DNA of 64,000 bases, taken from assembly GCF_034479375.1 (NCBI RefSeq), contig NZ_CP140155.1, positions 4,254,501 through 4,318,500 of the forward strand, in the 5' to 3' direction. Positions within the stretch are counted from its first letter, which is position 1. The number at the start of each line of letters is the position of its first letter. Shown here one piece after another: positions 53,485 through 63,900 of the stretch. This DNA comes from Rhodopseudomonas palustris (lineage in GTDB: Bacteria > Pseudomonadota > Alphaproteobacteria > Rhizobiales > Xanthobacteraceae). The position numbers and the translations under genes were made by a program. Under the pieces are notes generated by a model. The model was given only the letters and a program-made list of their open reading frames with translations. It was not told the origin of the DNA and made no database searches.

Positions 53485-54552
53485 ATGCCGGACATCTCCC
53501 AACGCCGAAGCCGACCGCGCGGCGCCGCATCGTCGCGCTCCGCGATCGACACCGGCTATGTCGGCCTGATCCTCAGCGGCGCGCGCGAAGCCGGGCTCGA
53601 CATCGACAGCCTGCTGGCGCGGGCCGGCATTCGCCCGGGAGAACTGGAGCAGCCCGGCGCACGGCTGCCGCAGGATCAGTTCGCGCGGATGATCTCGCTG
53701 CTGACGCGGGCGACGGGCGACGAATTGTGGCTGCTCGGCAGCCGCCCGATCAAGCCCGGCACGTTCCGCATGATGTGCCGGCTGCTGATCCATTGCGCCA
53801 ATCTGCGCGAGGCGATCCGCATCGGCTGCCAGTTCTATCATCTGGTGGCGGACGATTTCGTCGTTCGTCTCGCCGAGGGCGAGCACGACGCGTCGGTCTA
53901 CGTCACCGATACGTTCGATCAGCCGAAGCGCCGGCGGATGGTCAACGGCGCGATCCTGCTGTTCACCTACGGGCTGATGTGCTGGCTGGTCGGGCGCCGG
54001 CTGCCGCTGATCACCGTGCATTACGTATTTCCCGAAGAGCCGTTCAGCTCGGAACTCGAGCCGGTGTATCGCGCGCCGATGCTGTTCGACCAGCCGCGCA
54101 CCGAAATCCGGTTCGACGCCGAACTGCTTGATCTTCCGATCATGCCCGACGAGCAGCGGCTGCGGCGGTTCCTGGCGTCGATGCCGAGCGCGCTGCTGGT
54201 GCGCTATCGCGACGACGCCAGCGTCGCCGAGCGCGTCCGCGGCATCCTGCGTCGCAATCCGAAGCGGCCGCTGTCGCTCGAGGACGTCGCCGGCATGCTG
54301 GCGATGTCGCCACAGACCTTGCGCCGGCGTCTGCTCGACGAGGAGCAACGGGGCTTTCAGGAGATCAAGGACCAGGTGCGGCGCGACATCGCCACCCACA
54401 TGCTGAAGAAGTCGCGATTGCCGCTGGAGGAGGTGGCGCTGTCGCTCGGCTTCTCCGAACTCAGCACTTTTCACCGCGCGTTCCGGCGCTGGACCGGCCT
54501 CGCGCCCGGCGAATTCCGCGAGCGCCACGCCCGGGCATTCGTCACCCGGTAG
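53485..54552 (+). CDS. AraC-family transcriptional regulator (OruR/ArgR-like)
   Basis: 355-residue regulator. The N-terminal arabinose_bd-type domain contains GLILSGAREAGLDIDSLLARAGI and LLGSRPIKPGTFRMMCRLLIHCANL, typical of the OruR group, and the C-terminal AraC domain has LEDVAGMLAMSPQTLRRRLLDEE and VALSLGFSELSTFHRAFRRWTG. The gene is 17 bp upstream of a CoA ligase and lies divergent to the quinone oxidoreductase gene; it probably controls both. The ATG was chosen at MPDISQRR. Confidence 0.9.
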   Translation: MPDISQRRSRPRGAASSRSAIDTGYVGLILSGAREAGLDIDSLLARAGIRPGELEQPGARLPQDQFARMISLLTRATGDELWLLGSRPIKPGTFRMMCRLLIHCANLREAIRIGCQFYHLVADDFVVRLAEGEHDASVYVTDTFDQPKRRRMVNGAILLFTYGLMCWLVGRRLPLITVHYVFPEEPFSSELEPVYRAPMLFDQPRTEIRFDAELLDLPIMPDEQRLRRFLASMPSALLVRYRDDASVAERVRGILRRNPKRPLSLEDVAGMLAMSPQTLRRRLLDEEQRGFQEIKDQVRRDIATHMLKKSRLPLEEVALSLGFSELSTFHRAFRRWTGLAPGEFRERHARAFVTR

Positions 54553-54568
54553 GATTTCGCCAACCGAA

Positions 54569-56179
54569 ATGGCGCGCACGGTCATTCAGCCCGGCCGCGC
54601 CAGAACCGATACTCGCCGCGAAATGGCCGACCTGATAACGGCCCGCGGGGAAGAAATGCCGATCTTGAATCAATGGGCCGAGCTCAGTCCCGACAAGGTT
54701 GCCGCACGGATTGCGTTCTCGGACGAGGCGATCACCTATCGCGAGCTCGATCGTCGCGCCAATGCGGTCACGCAGTTGCTGATGTGGATGGGGCTGTCCG
54801 CCGGCGACGGCATCGCGATCCTGCTCGACAATGATCTGCGCTATTTCGAGCTGTTGTGGGGCGCGCGACGGCATGGCGTCTACTACACGCCGGTCAGCAC
54901 GCATCTGAAGCCCGAGGAGGCGGCCTTCATCGTCCGCGACAGCGGCGCCAAGGTGCTGTTCGTGGGGGCGCGGTTCACCGAGGTCGTGACCGCGCTGGCC
55001 GGCGAACCGCACGGCTGCACGATCTTCACGGTCGGCGACGATGTCCGCGGCGGCCTCGACTACATCAAGGAACTGGCGAAGTTCGACCGCATGATCGAAC
55101 TTCCGGACGGCCCGGTCGGCAAGGACTTCTTCTATTCGTCGGGTACCACGGGCCGGCCCAAGGGCATCAAGCAGCCGCTGTTCTCCAACCTTCGCCAGGC
55201 CCAGGCGTCGGGCGACTGGGTGCGCGAGAATTTCGGATTCGACGATGACACGGTGTATCTGTCGCCGGCGCCTCTGTATCACGGCGCGCCGCTGCGGTTC
55301 ACGATGCGCACGCTGGAGAGCGGCGGCACCGCGGTGGTGATGACGAAATTCGCGGCCGAGCCGGCGCTGGCCGCGATCGAGCGCTATCGCGTCACCCACA
55401 GCCAGTGGGTGCCGACGATGTTCTTCCGCCTGCTCGGGTTGCCCAAGGACGTGCGCGACCGCGCCGACCTGTCCTCACATCGCTGCGCCATTCACGCCGC
55501 CGCACCCTGTCCGCCCGAATTGAAGGAGCAGATGATCGCGTGGTGGGGCCCAATCGTGTGGGAGTACTACGCGGGTTCCGAGCGCAACGGCGCCACCTGT
55601 ATCTCGACCGCCGACTGGCTGACGCATCGCGGCTCGGTGGGGCGGGCCTGCGTCGGGACCATCCACATCCTCGACGAGAACCAGAACGAACTCGGCGCCG
55701 GCGAGATCGGCGACGTGTATTTCGACGGGCCGCAATTCGTCTATCACAATGATCCCGAGAAGACCGCGCGGTCCCGCGACGCGCGCGGCTGGTCGACGAT
55801 CGGCGACGTCGGCTATCTCGATGCCGACGGCTTCCTTTATCTCACCGACCGCCGCTCGCACATGATCATCTCGGGCGGCGTCAACATCTATCCGGCGGAG
55901 ATCGAGAACTGCCTGGCGCTGAACCCGCTGGTGGCCGACGTCGCCGTGTTCGGCATTCCCAATCCGGAATATGGCGAGGAGGTCAAGGCGGTGGTGCAGC
56001 TCAAGGACCCGTCGCGCGCCGCGCCCGAACTGGCGCAGGAGCTGTTGGCGTTCTGCCGTGAGCATCTGTCGCACGTGAAATGCCCGCGCTCGATCGACTT
56101 CGAAGCCGAGTTGCCGCGCCAGGAGAACGGCAAGTTGTTCAAGCATTTGCTCAAACGGCGCTATCTCCAGCCGGCCTGA
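54569..56179 (+). CDS. Acyl-CoA synthetase (AMP-dependent ligase)
   Basis: 536-residue ANL-superfamily ligase. The P-loop is FFYSSGTTGRPKGIKQPLF at about residues 188-206; the A5 motif is WEYYAGSERNG; the hinge is GWSTIGDVGYLDADGFLYLTDR; and the catalytic lysine is K527 or nearby in LPRQENGKLFKHLL. It likely forms CoA esters of aromatic or medium-chain acids. The ATG at 54569 has AGGA upstream; an ATG at 54623 (MADLITARGE) is a good alternative as most relatives begin there. It is followed 35 bp later by a LivK-like binding protein, suggesting uptake and activation of the same compound. Confidence 0.87.
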   Translation: MARTVIQPGRARTDTRREMADLITARGEEMPILNQWAELSPDKVAARIAFSDEAITYRELDRRANAVTQLLMWMGLSAGDGIAILLDNDLRYFELLWGARRHGVYYTPVSTHLKPEEAAFIVRDSGAKVLFVGARFTEVVTALAGEPHGCTIFTVGDDVRGGLDYIKELAKFDRMIELPDGPVGKDFFYSSGTTGRPKGIKQPLFSNLRQAQASGDWVRENFGFDDDTVYLSPAPLYHGAPLRFTMRTLESGGTAVVMTKFAAEPALAAIERYRVTHSQWVPTMFFRLLGLPKDVRDRADLSSHRCAIHAAAPCPPELKEQMIAWWGPIVWEYYAGSERNGATCISTADWLTHRGSVGRACVGTIHILDENQNELGAGEIGDVYFDGPQFVYHNDPEKTARSRDARGWSTIGDVGYLDADGFLYLTDRRSHMIISGGVNIYPAEIENCLALNPLVADVAVFGIPNPEYGEEVKAVVQLKDPSRAAPELAQELLAFCREHLSHVKCPRSIDFEAELPRQENGKLFKHLLKRRYLQPA

Positions 56180-56214
56180 TCCGCCTCTCCACCCACCACC
56201 GACAGGACAACATC

Positions 56215-57426
56215 ATGAAGAAGCTGATCGCAGCGGCTTGTGCCGCCGCATGCATCGTTGCGTCTCCATTCGCGCGAGCGGAGACGAAAACGTACGGCCC
56301 AGGCGTCACCGACACCGAGGTGAAGATCGGCCAGACCATGCCGTACAGCGGCCCGGCGTCGAGCTTCGCGGCGATCGGCCGGGCGATGACGGCGTATTTC
56401 GAGAAGCTCAACGCCGAGGGGGGCGTCAACGGCCGCAAGATCAACCTGATCTCGCTCGACGACGGCTACAGCCCGTCGAAGGCGGTGGAGCAGACCCGCC
56501 GGCTGGTCGAGAGCGACGAGGTGCTGGCGATCGTCGGCACCTTCGGCTCGCCGACCAATTTCGCGATCCAGAAATATCTCAACGTCAAGAAGGTCCCGGG
56601 CCTGTTTCTCGGCACCGGTGCGAATCGCGTGTCCGAGCCGAAGACCTATCCATGGTCGATGGGCTGGCAGCCGAACAATCACGCCAAGGGCGTGATCTAC
56701 GCCAAATATCTGCTCGCGGAACGCCCGAACGCGAAGGTCGCGGTGCTGTATCAGAACGACGATTTCGGTCGCGACTATGCGAAAGGCTTCCGCGACGGCC
56801 TCGGCGACAAGGCCGACGCCATGATCGTCAAGGAGCTCAGCTACGAGATCACCGAGCCGACGGTCGATTCCCAGATCCTGCTGCTGAAGTCGACCGGCGC
56901 CGACGTGTTCCTGAACATCTCGACGCCGAAATTCTCCGCGCAGGCGATCAAGAAGATGACCGAGACCAAGTGGGAGGCGCTGCACATGCTGAGCGACGCC
57001 GCCGGCTCGATCTCGAGCACGCTGGTGCCGGCGGGGCTGGAGAATTCCAAGGGCGTGATCACGGTCGCGTTCCGCAAGGACCCGAACGATCCGGCCTGGG
57101 CCGACGATCCCGGCATGAAGCAGTATCTCGCGTTCATGAAGCAGTACATGCCGAACTCCGACCCGTCCGAAACCTACTACGTGTTCGGCTACGCCACGGC
57201 GCAGACCTTCGAGCACGTGCTGAAGGCCTGCGGCGACGACCTCAGCCGCGAGAATCTGATGAAGCAGGCGGCGAACATCAAGGATCTGGAACTGCCGATC
57301 CTGCTGCCCGGCATCAAGCTGAACACCAGCCCGACCCACTTCACACCGATGAGCCAGGAGCAGTTGATGCAGTTCGACGGAACCAGGTGGAAGCCGATCG
57401 GCGTGGTGATCGACGCCGAGAAGTAG
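56215..57426 (+). CDS. Branched-chain amino-acid-type ABC substrate-binding protein (LivK-like)
   Basis: 403-residue periplasmic protein with a signal peptide (MKKLIAAACAAACIVASPFA, cut at ARA) and mature start ETKTYGPGVTDTEVKIGQTMPYSG. Type 1 fold features are AYFEKLNAEGGVNGRKINLISLDDGYSP and VAVLYQNDDFGRDYAKGFRDGL. Proteins of this group bind amino acids but also aromatic acids; the neighbouring ligase and dehydrogenase favour an acid. No livHMGF genes are in the window, so permease sharing is likely. A terminator follows immediately. Confidence 0.92.
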   Translation: MKKLIAAACAAACIVASPFARAETKTYGPGVTDTEVKIGQTMPYSGPASSFAAIGRAMTAYFEKLNAEGGVNGRKINLISLDDGYSPSKAVEQTRRLVESDEVLAIVGTFGSPTNFAIQKYLNVKKVPGLFLGTGANRVSEPKTYPWSMGWQPNNHAKGVIYAKYLLAERPNAKVAVLYQNDDFGRDYAKGFRDGLGDKADAMIVKELSYEITEPTVDSQILLLKSTGADVFLNISTPKFSAQAIKKMTETKWEALHMLSDAAGSISSTLVPAGLENSKGVITVAFRKDPNDPAWADDPGMKQYLAFMKQYMPNSDPSETYYVFGYATAQTFEHVLKACGDDLSRENLMKQAANIKDLELPILLPGIKLNTSPTHFTPMSQEQLMQFDGTRWKPIGVVIDAEK

Positions 57427-57452
57427 TCCAGCCAAGCTTCGGCAAAACGGAA

Positions 57453-57478
57453 ACGCCCGGCGAAAGCCGGGCGTCTTT
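57453..57478. terminator. Rho-independent terminator
   Basis: Stem ACGCCCGGC and GCCGGGCGT around a GAAA tetraloop, followed by CTTTCATT. It lies between two convergent genes and is preceded by an A run on the other side, so it can act for the LivK-like gene and probably also for the acyl-CoA dehydrogenase gene. Confidence 0.85.
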
Positions 57479-57500
57479 CATTGGGCGGAAGATGCGTCTG

Positions 57501-58688
57501 CTATTCGGTCATGCTGGCGCGCAGCACTTCGCGGGCGATCGTCATCTTCATCACTTCGGTGGTGCCTTCGGCGACCTGCGCGATCCGGCTCTGGAAATAG
57601 AGCTGGCCGAACCGGCTCTCCTGCAGCACGCCGAGCCCGCCGTGGATCTGGATCGCCCGGTCGATCACCCGGCAGGCGGCGAGCGGAGCGAAGCACTTCA
57701 CCATCGCGGCTTCCTTGCGCGCGTCGAGCCCGCGATCGAGCATCCAGGCGGTCTTGTAGACCATCAGCCGCGACTGCTCGAGATCCATCTCCGACTCGGC
57801 CAGCATCCACTGGATCGCCTGCCGTTCGGACAGCGGCTTGCCGAAGGTCTCACGCGCGCGCGCGCGCCTGGCGGCCTGAGTCTGCGCCCACCGCGCCGTG
57901 CCGGTGAGGCGGGCCCCGATCACGGTGCGGTTGCGGTTGAGCTGATCCATCATGTAGCGGAAGCCCATCCCCTCGGCGCCGAGAATGTTCTTCGCCGGTA
58001 CGACGCAATCCTTGTACTGATAGTCGCAGCTCCGGCCGAGATAGGTGCCGGGCGCCATCGTGGTGTATTCGCGCAGCACCGAGACGCCGGGATTGGGATA
58101 GTCCACCAGGAACAGGCTGATGCCCTCATAGCCTTTGCCGGGATCGGTGACGGCGTAGCAGAGCAGATATTTCGGCGTGATGCCCGGATGGTTCGGCGGC
58201 GGCGCCCAGCGCTTGATGCCGTTGATCACGTAGTTGTCGCCGTCCCGCACCGCGGTGGTCTCGATGCCGGCGGCGTCGGAGCCGGCGTCCGGTTCCGAAA
58301 TGTTGATGTGGTAGAATTTGTCGTCCTTCAGGATCGGGTAGAGATACGCCTCCTTCTGCCATTCCGGCGCGACGTAGAGCGCCGGATGCGGATCGAGAAA
58401 TCCCGACCAGGTCGCGAGCAGCCCGTGCATCACCGGGGATCTGACGATCTCCTCGTACACCAGGCATTTCGCGATGGTGCCGAGCCCTTGGCCGCCGGCG
58501 TCCTTCGGCACCGCGAGGCCGCGAAAGCCATATTCGCGAAACTGGCGCACCACGCCCATGAAGACATCGTGCGGGACGGCGTAGTCGTCCGTCCCCCATT
58601 GATCTTCGAGCGGCCTGCAGACCTCCTCGACGAAGGCGGCGGCGCGCGCCTTGATCTCCTGCTGCTCCTTGGAAAGTTCAAAATCCAC
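57501..58688 (-). CDS. Acyl-CoA dehydrogenase
   Basis: 395-residue FAD-dependent dehydrogenase. It begins with a GTG start (VDFELSKEQQEIKARAAAFVE) with GGAGATC upstream. The middle domain carries FYHINISEPDAGSDAAGIET; the C-terminal part has the AIQIHGGLGVLQESRFGQLYFQSRIAQ region with EGTTEVMKMTIAREVL. It is unlike the dehydrogenase at 24177 in sequence and length. Adjacent genes (CoA ligase, quinone oxidoreductase) point to degradation of an acyl compound. Confidence 0.9.
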   Translation of the reverse strand: MDFELSKEQQEIKARAAAFVEEVCRPLEDQWGTDDYAVPHDVFMGVVRQFREYGFRGLAVPKDAGGQGLGTIAKCLVYEEIVRSPVMHGLLATWSGFLDPHPALYVAPEWQKEAYLYPILKDDKFYHINISEPDAGSDAAGIETTAVRDGDNYVINGIKRWAPPPNHPGITPKYLLCYAVTDPGKGYEGISLFLVDYPNPGVSVLREYTTMAPGTYLGRSCDYQYKDCVVPAKNILGAEGMGFRYMMDQLNRNRTVIGARLTGTARWAQTQAARRARARETFGKPLSERQAIQWMLAESEMDLEQSRLMVYKTAWMLDRGLDARKEAAMVKCFAPLAACRVIDRAIQIHGGLGVLQESRFGQLYFQSRIAQVAEGTTEVMKMTIAREVLRASMTE

Positions 58689-58857
58689 GTGCGATCTCCA
58701 GCCGGTTCTGACGGAGCCGACCGTAGATAGGGCGGATGGGGGAGCGACATGGCGCCGGAAGTCAATCTCGTTGGCCGATTGATCCAGGGCGCCGGGGCAA
58801 GCGGGGCACTGCCGAACCCTGCGGGGGCATCGCCGGCCGGACGGGCGTGGCGCTCGA

Positions 58858-59448
58858 TCACGCCATCGGCGGCCAGCCCCGCATCGCCATGTCGGCGAGC
58901 TTGCGGAGCTGCTCGCGCGTCGCGCCGCCGGCGGCCTGCACCGCCATGCCTTGCAGGATGGCGGAGACATAGCGCGCCAGATCGCCGGCATCGGCCTCGG
59001 CGGGCAGGTCGCCATCGGTGATCGCGCGGGCAAGGCGGTCGCGCAGATCCTGTTCGCCCTTGGCGCGGCGCGCGGTCAGTTCCTGTTTGATGGTCTCGGT
59101 GGCCTCGCCGCAGCACAGCGCGCCTTGCACGGCAAGGCAGCCGGGATTGCTCGGATCGGTCATCGCATCGACCGCGCCATAGAGGATGTGGTCGACCACG
59201 TCGCGTGCGGTCGGCTTCTGCAGGCCGGCCTGATAGTAGCCGCCGGGGCCGTCGACGTAGCGATCCAGCGCCTTGCGGAACAGATCCTCCTTGTTGCCGA
59301 ACGCCGCATACAGGCTCGGCCTGGTGATGCCCATCGCCTCGGTCAGGTCGGACATCGACGTGCCCTCGTAACCCTTGCGCCAGAACACGTGCAAAGCGAG
59401 GTCCAGCGCCGCATCGACGTCGAATTCGCGGGGTCGTCCGATAACCAT
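58858..59448 (-). CDS. TetR-family transcriptional regulator
   Basis: 196-residue repressor: the HTH is MVIGRPREFDVDAALDLALHVFWRKGYEGTSMSDLTEAMG followed by ITRPSLYAAFGNKEDLF, the classical TetR N-terminus; the helical C-terminal domain resembles the AcrR/TetR_C_33-type group. It is divergent from an RND efflux operon, whose promoter region holds symmetric sites, so it most probably represses that operon and is released by a substrate. Confidence 0.92.
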   Translation of the reverse strand: MVIGRPREFDVDAALDLALHVFWRKGYEGTSMSDLTEAMGITRPSLYAAFGNKEDLFRKALDRYVDGPGGYYQAGLQKPTARDVVDHILYGAVDAMTDPSNPGCLAVQGALCCGEATETIKQELTARRAKGEQDLRDRLARAITDGDLPAEADAGDLARYVSAILQGMAVQAAGGATREQLRKLADMAMRGWPPMA

Positions 59449-59467
59449 ATTGGCGCCTCCGGAGATT

Positions 59468-59483
59468 TCTACTGATCGGTAGA
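59468..59483. promoter_or_regulatory. Putative TetR operator
   Basis: TCTACTGATCGGTAGA is a palindrome with arms TCTAC/GTAGA around the central GATC. It sits 20 bp from the TetR start and immediately ahead of the efflux promoter. A second symmetric sequence (TACCGAGCGGTA) is found at 59520-59531, downstream of the -10 box. Regulator binding is inferred. Confidence 0.6.
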
Positions 59484-59491
59484 TAAGTCCC

Positions 59492-59521
59492 TTGACAGGG
59501 GATGTCGATGATCCATTTATA
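59492..59521 (+). promoter_or_regulatory. Sigma70-type promoter of the second RND operon
   Basis: TTGACA at 59492-59497 is followed, 17-18 bases later, by ATTTAT/TTTATA at 59515-59521. It is flanked by the two candidate operator palindromes. GGTACGAT also occurs twice just after it (59528-59535 and 59552-59559). The adaptor ATG is about 126 bp downstream. Confidence 0.6.
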
Positions 59522-59646
59522 CCGAGCGGTACGATATGTGCGCTGCAGCATGGTACGATGGTCCTCTCGACGATCGGGCCGATCGTCCCAAGCTACTGAA
59601 ATTGCGTGGCTTATGGCAAGTCCGCAGGCATCAATGGGGTCCACGA

Positions 59647-60843
59647 ATGGCCGGCAAATTCGCTCGAAATCTATCCCTGGGTGCAGGGACCGTCGCAGTT
59701 TTGGCCGCCCTGGCGGGCAGTGCGGCGCTGATCGACCGCTCCGGCGCAGCGGCCCAGGAGACGCCCGCGCCGCCGGCTGCGGTGGCCGCCGCCGTGGCGA
59801 CCGTGGAGACCAAGCCGACCGCACCCGCCGATGACTTTTCCGGCCGCCTCGAAGCGGTCGAGCGCGTCGAGGTCCGTTCGCGTGTCGCCGGCGCCGTCCA
59901 GGAGATCCGCTTCCGTGAGGGCGCGCTGGTCAAGAAAGATGACCTCCTGGTCGTGATCGATCCGGCGCTCTACGCCGCCGAGGTCGATCGCGCCCAAAGC
60001 CAGGTCACGGCGGCGCGGGCCCGCCTGACGCTCGCCAGGGCCGATTTCGAGCGGGGGCAGCAGCTGTCGAGCTCGAGCATCACCCAGCGCGAGCTCGATA
60101 CCCGGACCAATGGCTATCGTGAGGCGGAAGCCAGCCTCAGAACCGCCGAGGCCGCGCTGAAGACCGCCGAACTCAATCTCGGCTACACCCAGATCCGCGC
60201 GCCGGTGTCGGGCCGGGTCGGCAAGGTGGAGATCACGGTGGGCAATCTGATTGCCGCCGGACCGAGTTCGCCGCTGCTGACCACATTGGTGTCGGTCGAT
60301 CCGATCTATGCCAGCTTCAACGCCGACGAGCAGGTGGTGACGCGTGCGCTGAAGACGCTGGCCGACGAGCACGCACCGACCGCGATCGACCGCATTCCGG
60401 TGCAGATGACGACCGGCGCGGGCGGGGCGCCGGTGAAGGGCCGGATGCAGTTCATCGACAACCAGGTCGATCCGCGCTCCGGCACGGTGCGGGTGCGCGC
60501 GGTGTTCGACAATGTCGACGGCCGGCTGATGCCCGGCCAGTTCGCGCGACTGTCGATGGGCCAGCCGAAGCCGGAGCCCGCGCTGCTCGTCAGTGAACGT
60601 GCGGTCGGCACCGACCAGAACAAGAAATTCGTCATGGTGGTCGACGCCCGGAACCAGGCCGAATATCGCGAGGTGACGCTCGGCGCTTCGGTGGACGGCC
60701 TCCGCATCGTCGCCTCCGGCCTGAAGGCCGGCGAGCGCATCGTGGTCAACGGCCTGCAGCGCGTCCGTCCGGGCGTGACCATCAAGCCGGAAGCGGTGGC
60801 GATGGACGCCGGCGCTTCCAGCAAGACGGTCGCGCAGAACTAA
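59647..60843 (+). CDS. RND efflux periplasmic adaptor (AcrA/MexE-like)
   Basis: 398-residue membrane fusion protein. A signal or anchor segment (LSLGAGTVAVLAALAGSAAL) precedes the mature protein. The lipoyl half DFSGRLEAVERVEVRSRVAG, helical hairpin (SQVTAARARLTLARADFERGQQ) and second lipoyl half LNLGYTQIRAPVSGRVGKVE are present; the barrel carries VDPRSGTVRVRAVFDNVDGRLMPG. No lipobox is visible, unlike the first adaptor. The start is the ATG at MAGKFARN; a longer frame upstream overlaps the promoter. It precedes the pump gene by 127 bp. Confidence 0.9.
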   Translation: MAGKFARNLSLGAGTVAVLAALAGSAALIDRSGAAAQETPAPPAAVAAAVATVETKPTAPADDFSGRLEAVERVEVRSRVAGAVQEIRFREGALVKKDDLLVVIDPALYAAEVDRAQSQVTAARARLTLARADFERGQQLSSSSITQRELDTRTNGYREAEASLRTAEAALKTAELNLGYTQIRAPVSGRVGKVEITVGNLIAAGPSSPLLTTLVSVDPIYASFNADEQVVTRALKTLADEHAPTAIDRIPVQMTTGAGGAPVKGRMQFIDNQVDPRSGTVRVRAVFDNVDGRLMPGQFARLSMGQPKPEPALLVSERAVGTDQNKKFVMVVDARNQAEYREVTLGASVDGLRIVASGLKAGERIVVNGLQRVRPGVTIKPEAVAMDAGASSKTVAQN

Positions 60844-60970
60844 TCGTCACCCGTCGCGTCCGAGCGCGGCGGGGCGTCTTTCATTCACAGACCGACAGCA
60901 GCGCAGCCGCATCCTCGGCCGCGCAGGGATCTCTGCGCCCCGCGCGGGCCGATCGGCACGGACCACAGCC

Positions 60971-63900
60971 ATGAATTTCTCCAAATTCTTCATCGATCGC
61001 CCGATCTTCGCCGGCGTCTTGTCGGCCCTGATCTTCCTCGCCGGCCTGCTGTCGCTGCCGGTGCTGCCGATCTCCGAATATCCCGAAGTCGCGCCGCCGA
61101 CGATCGTGGTGACCGCCAACTATCCGGGTGCCAATCCCAAGGTGATCGCCGAAACGGTGTCGACGCCGATCGAGGAGCAGATCAACGGCGTCGAGAACAT
61201 GCTCTATATGAGCAGCCAGGCCACCACCGACGGCCGGATGACGCTCAACGTCACGTTCCGCCTCGGCACCGATCCGGACAAGGCGCAGCAGCTGGTGCAG
61301 AACCGCGTCTCGCAGGCCGAGCCGCGGCTGCCGGCGGAAGTCCGCGCGCTCGGCGTCACCACCATCAAGAGCGCGCCCGATCTGACCATGGTGGTGCATC
61401 TGATGTCGCCGAACGACCGCTACGACATGACGTATCTGCGCAACTACGCGGTGCTCAACGTCAAGGACCGGCTGGCGCGGATCGAGGGCGTCGGCCAGGT
61501 GCAGCTGTTCGGCTCCGGCGACTATTCGATGCGGGTCTGGCTCGATCCGCAGAAAGTCGCGGAGCGTGGGCTGTCGCCGAGCGACGTCGTGGCCGAGATC
61601 CGCGCCCAGAACGTGCAGGCGGCGGCAGGGCAGGTCGGCAGTTCGCCGAGCCAGCCCGGTCTCGATCTGCAGCTCTCGGTCAACGCCCAGGGGCGGCTGC
61701 AGACCGAGGAGGAATTCGGCGACATCATCGTCAAGAACGGCGACAACGGCGAAGTCGTGCGGCTGCGCGACGTCGCGCGGATCGAGCTGGGCGCCGCCGA
61801 CTACGCGCTACGCTCGCTGCTCAACAACAAATCCGCGGTGGCGATTCCGATCTTCCAGTCGCCGGGCTCGAACGCGATCCAGATTTCCGACAACGTCCGC
61901 GCGACGATGAAGGAACTGCAGCAGAACATGCCGGACGGCGTCGCCTACGACATCGTCTACGATCCGACGCAATTCGTCCGCGCCTCGATCGAGGCGGTGA
62001 TCCACACGCTGCTCGAAGCCATCGCGCTGGTGGTGCTGGTGGTGATCCTGTTCCTGCAGACCTGGCGCGCCTCGATCATTCCGCTGATCGCGGTCCCGGT
62101 GTCGGTGGTCGGCACCTTCGCGGTGATGCACGTGTTCGGATTCTCGATCAACGCGCTGACCCTGTTCGGGCTGGTGCTGGCGATCGGCATCGTGGTCGAC
62201 GACGCCATCGTGGTGGTCGAGAATGTCGAGCGCAACATCGAGCGCGGGCTGAACCCGACGGACGCCGCCTATCAGGCGATGCGCGAAGTGACGGGCCCGA
62301 TCATCGCGATCGCGCTGGTGCTGGTCGCGGTGTTCGTGCCGCTGGCCTTCATCACCGGCCTGACCGGGCAGTTCTACAAGCAGTTCGCCCTGACGGTGGC
62401 GATCTCGACGGTGATCTCCGCCTTCAACTCGCTGACGCTGTCGCCGGCGCTGGCCGCACTGCTGCTGAAGGGCCACGAGGCGCCGAAGGACGTGCTGACG
62501 CGGTTCATGGACAGGACGCTCGGCTGGTTCTTCGTCCGCTTCAACCGCTTCTTCGCGCGGAGCTCGGAGGCCTATGGCGGCGGCGTCAGGCGGGTGATCT
62601 CGCGCCGCGCGATCGGCATGGCGGTGTATCTGCTGCTGGTCGGCGTCACCGGGTATCTGTTCCACGCGGTGCCGGGCGGCTTCGTGCCCGGACAGGACAA
62701 GCAGTATCTGGTCGGCTTCGCGCAATTGCCGGACGGCGCCACGCTCGACCGCACCGAAGAGGTGATCCGTCGGATGGGCGAGATCGCCCAGCAGGAGCCG
62801 GGGGTCGAGAATTCGATCCAGTTTCCCGGCCTGTCGATCAACGGCTTCACCAACTCGTCGAACTCCGGCATCGTCTTCATCGGCCTCAAGGATTTCGCGG
62901 AGCGCAAGGACAAGTCGCTGAGCGGCAACGCCATCGCATTGGCGCTGAACATGAAGTTCGCCGGCATCCAGGACGCCTTCATCGCGATGTTCCCGCCGCC
63001 GCCGGTCGCCGGGCTCGGCACCATCGGCGGCTTCAAGCTGCAGATCGAGGATCGGGCCGGTCTCGGCTACGAGGCGCTCAACGACGCCACCAAGGCGTTC
63101 GTCGCCAAGGCGAGCGCACAGAAGGAGCTCGCCGGACTGTTCACCAGCTATCAGATCAACGTGCCGCAGCTCTATGCCGACGTCGACCGCACCAAGGCGC
63201 GGCAGCTCAACGTGCCGGTGACGTCCGTGTTCGAGACCATGCAGATCTATCTCGGCTCGCTCTACGTCAACGACTTCAACAAATTCGGCCGGACCTATTC
63301 GGTGCGGGTGCAGGCCGACGCCAAGTTCCGCGCGCGGGCCGACGATATCGGCCGGCTCGAGGTGCGATCCGACAGCAATGCGATGATCCCGCTGTCGACG
63401 CTGCTGCGCGTCAAGGAGAGCGCCGGGCCGGAGCGGGCGATGCGCTACAACGGCTTCCTCACCGCCGATGTCAGCGGCGGCGCAGCGCCCGGTTTTTCGA
63501 CCGGACAAGCCCAGGATGCGATCGAGCGCGTCGCCAAGGAGACGTTGCCGAAGGGCGTGTCTTATGAGTGGACCGAACTGACCTATCAGGAGATCATCGC
63601 GGGCAATTCGTCGCTGATCGTGTTTCCGGTGGCGCTGCTGCTGGTGTTCCTGGTGCTGGCCGCGCAATACGAAAGCCTGACGCTGCCGCTGTCGATCATC
63701 ATGATCGTGCCGATGGGTCTGCTGGCGGCGATGTTCGGCGTCTGGATCAGCAAGGGCGACAACAACGTCTTCACGCAGATCGGGCTGATCGTGCTTGTCG
63801 GGCTGTCGGCGAAGAACGCGATCCTGATCGTGGAATTCGCGCGCGAATTGGAGTTCGCGGGGCGAACCCCGGTGCAGGCGGCGATCGAGGCGAGCCGGCT

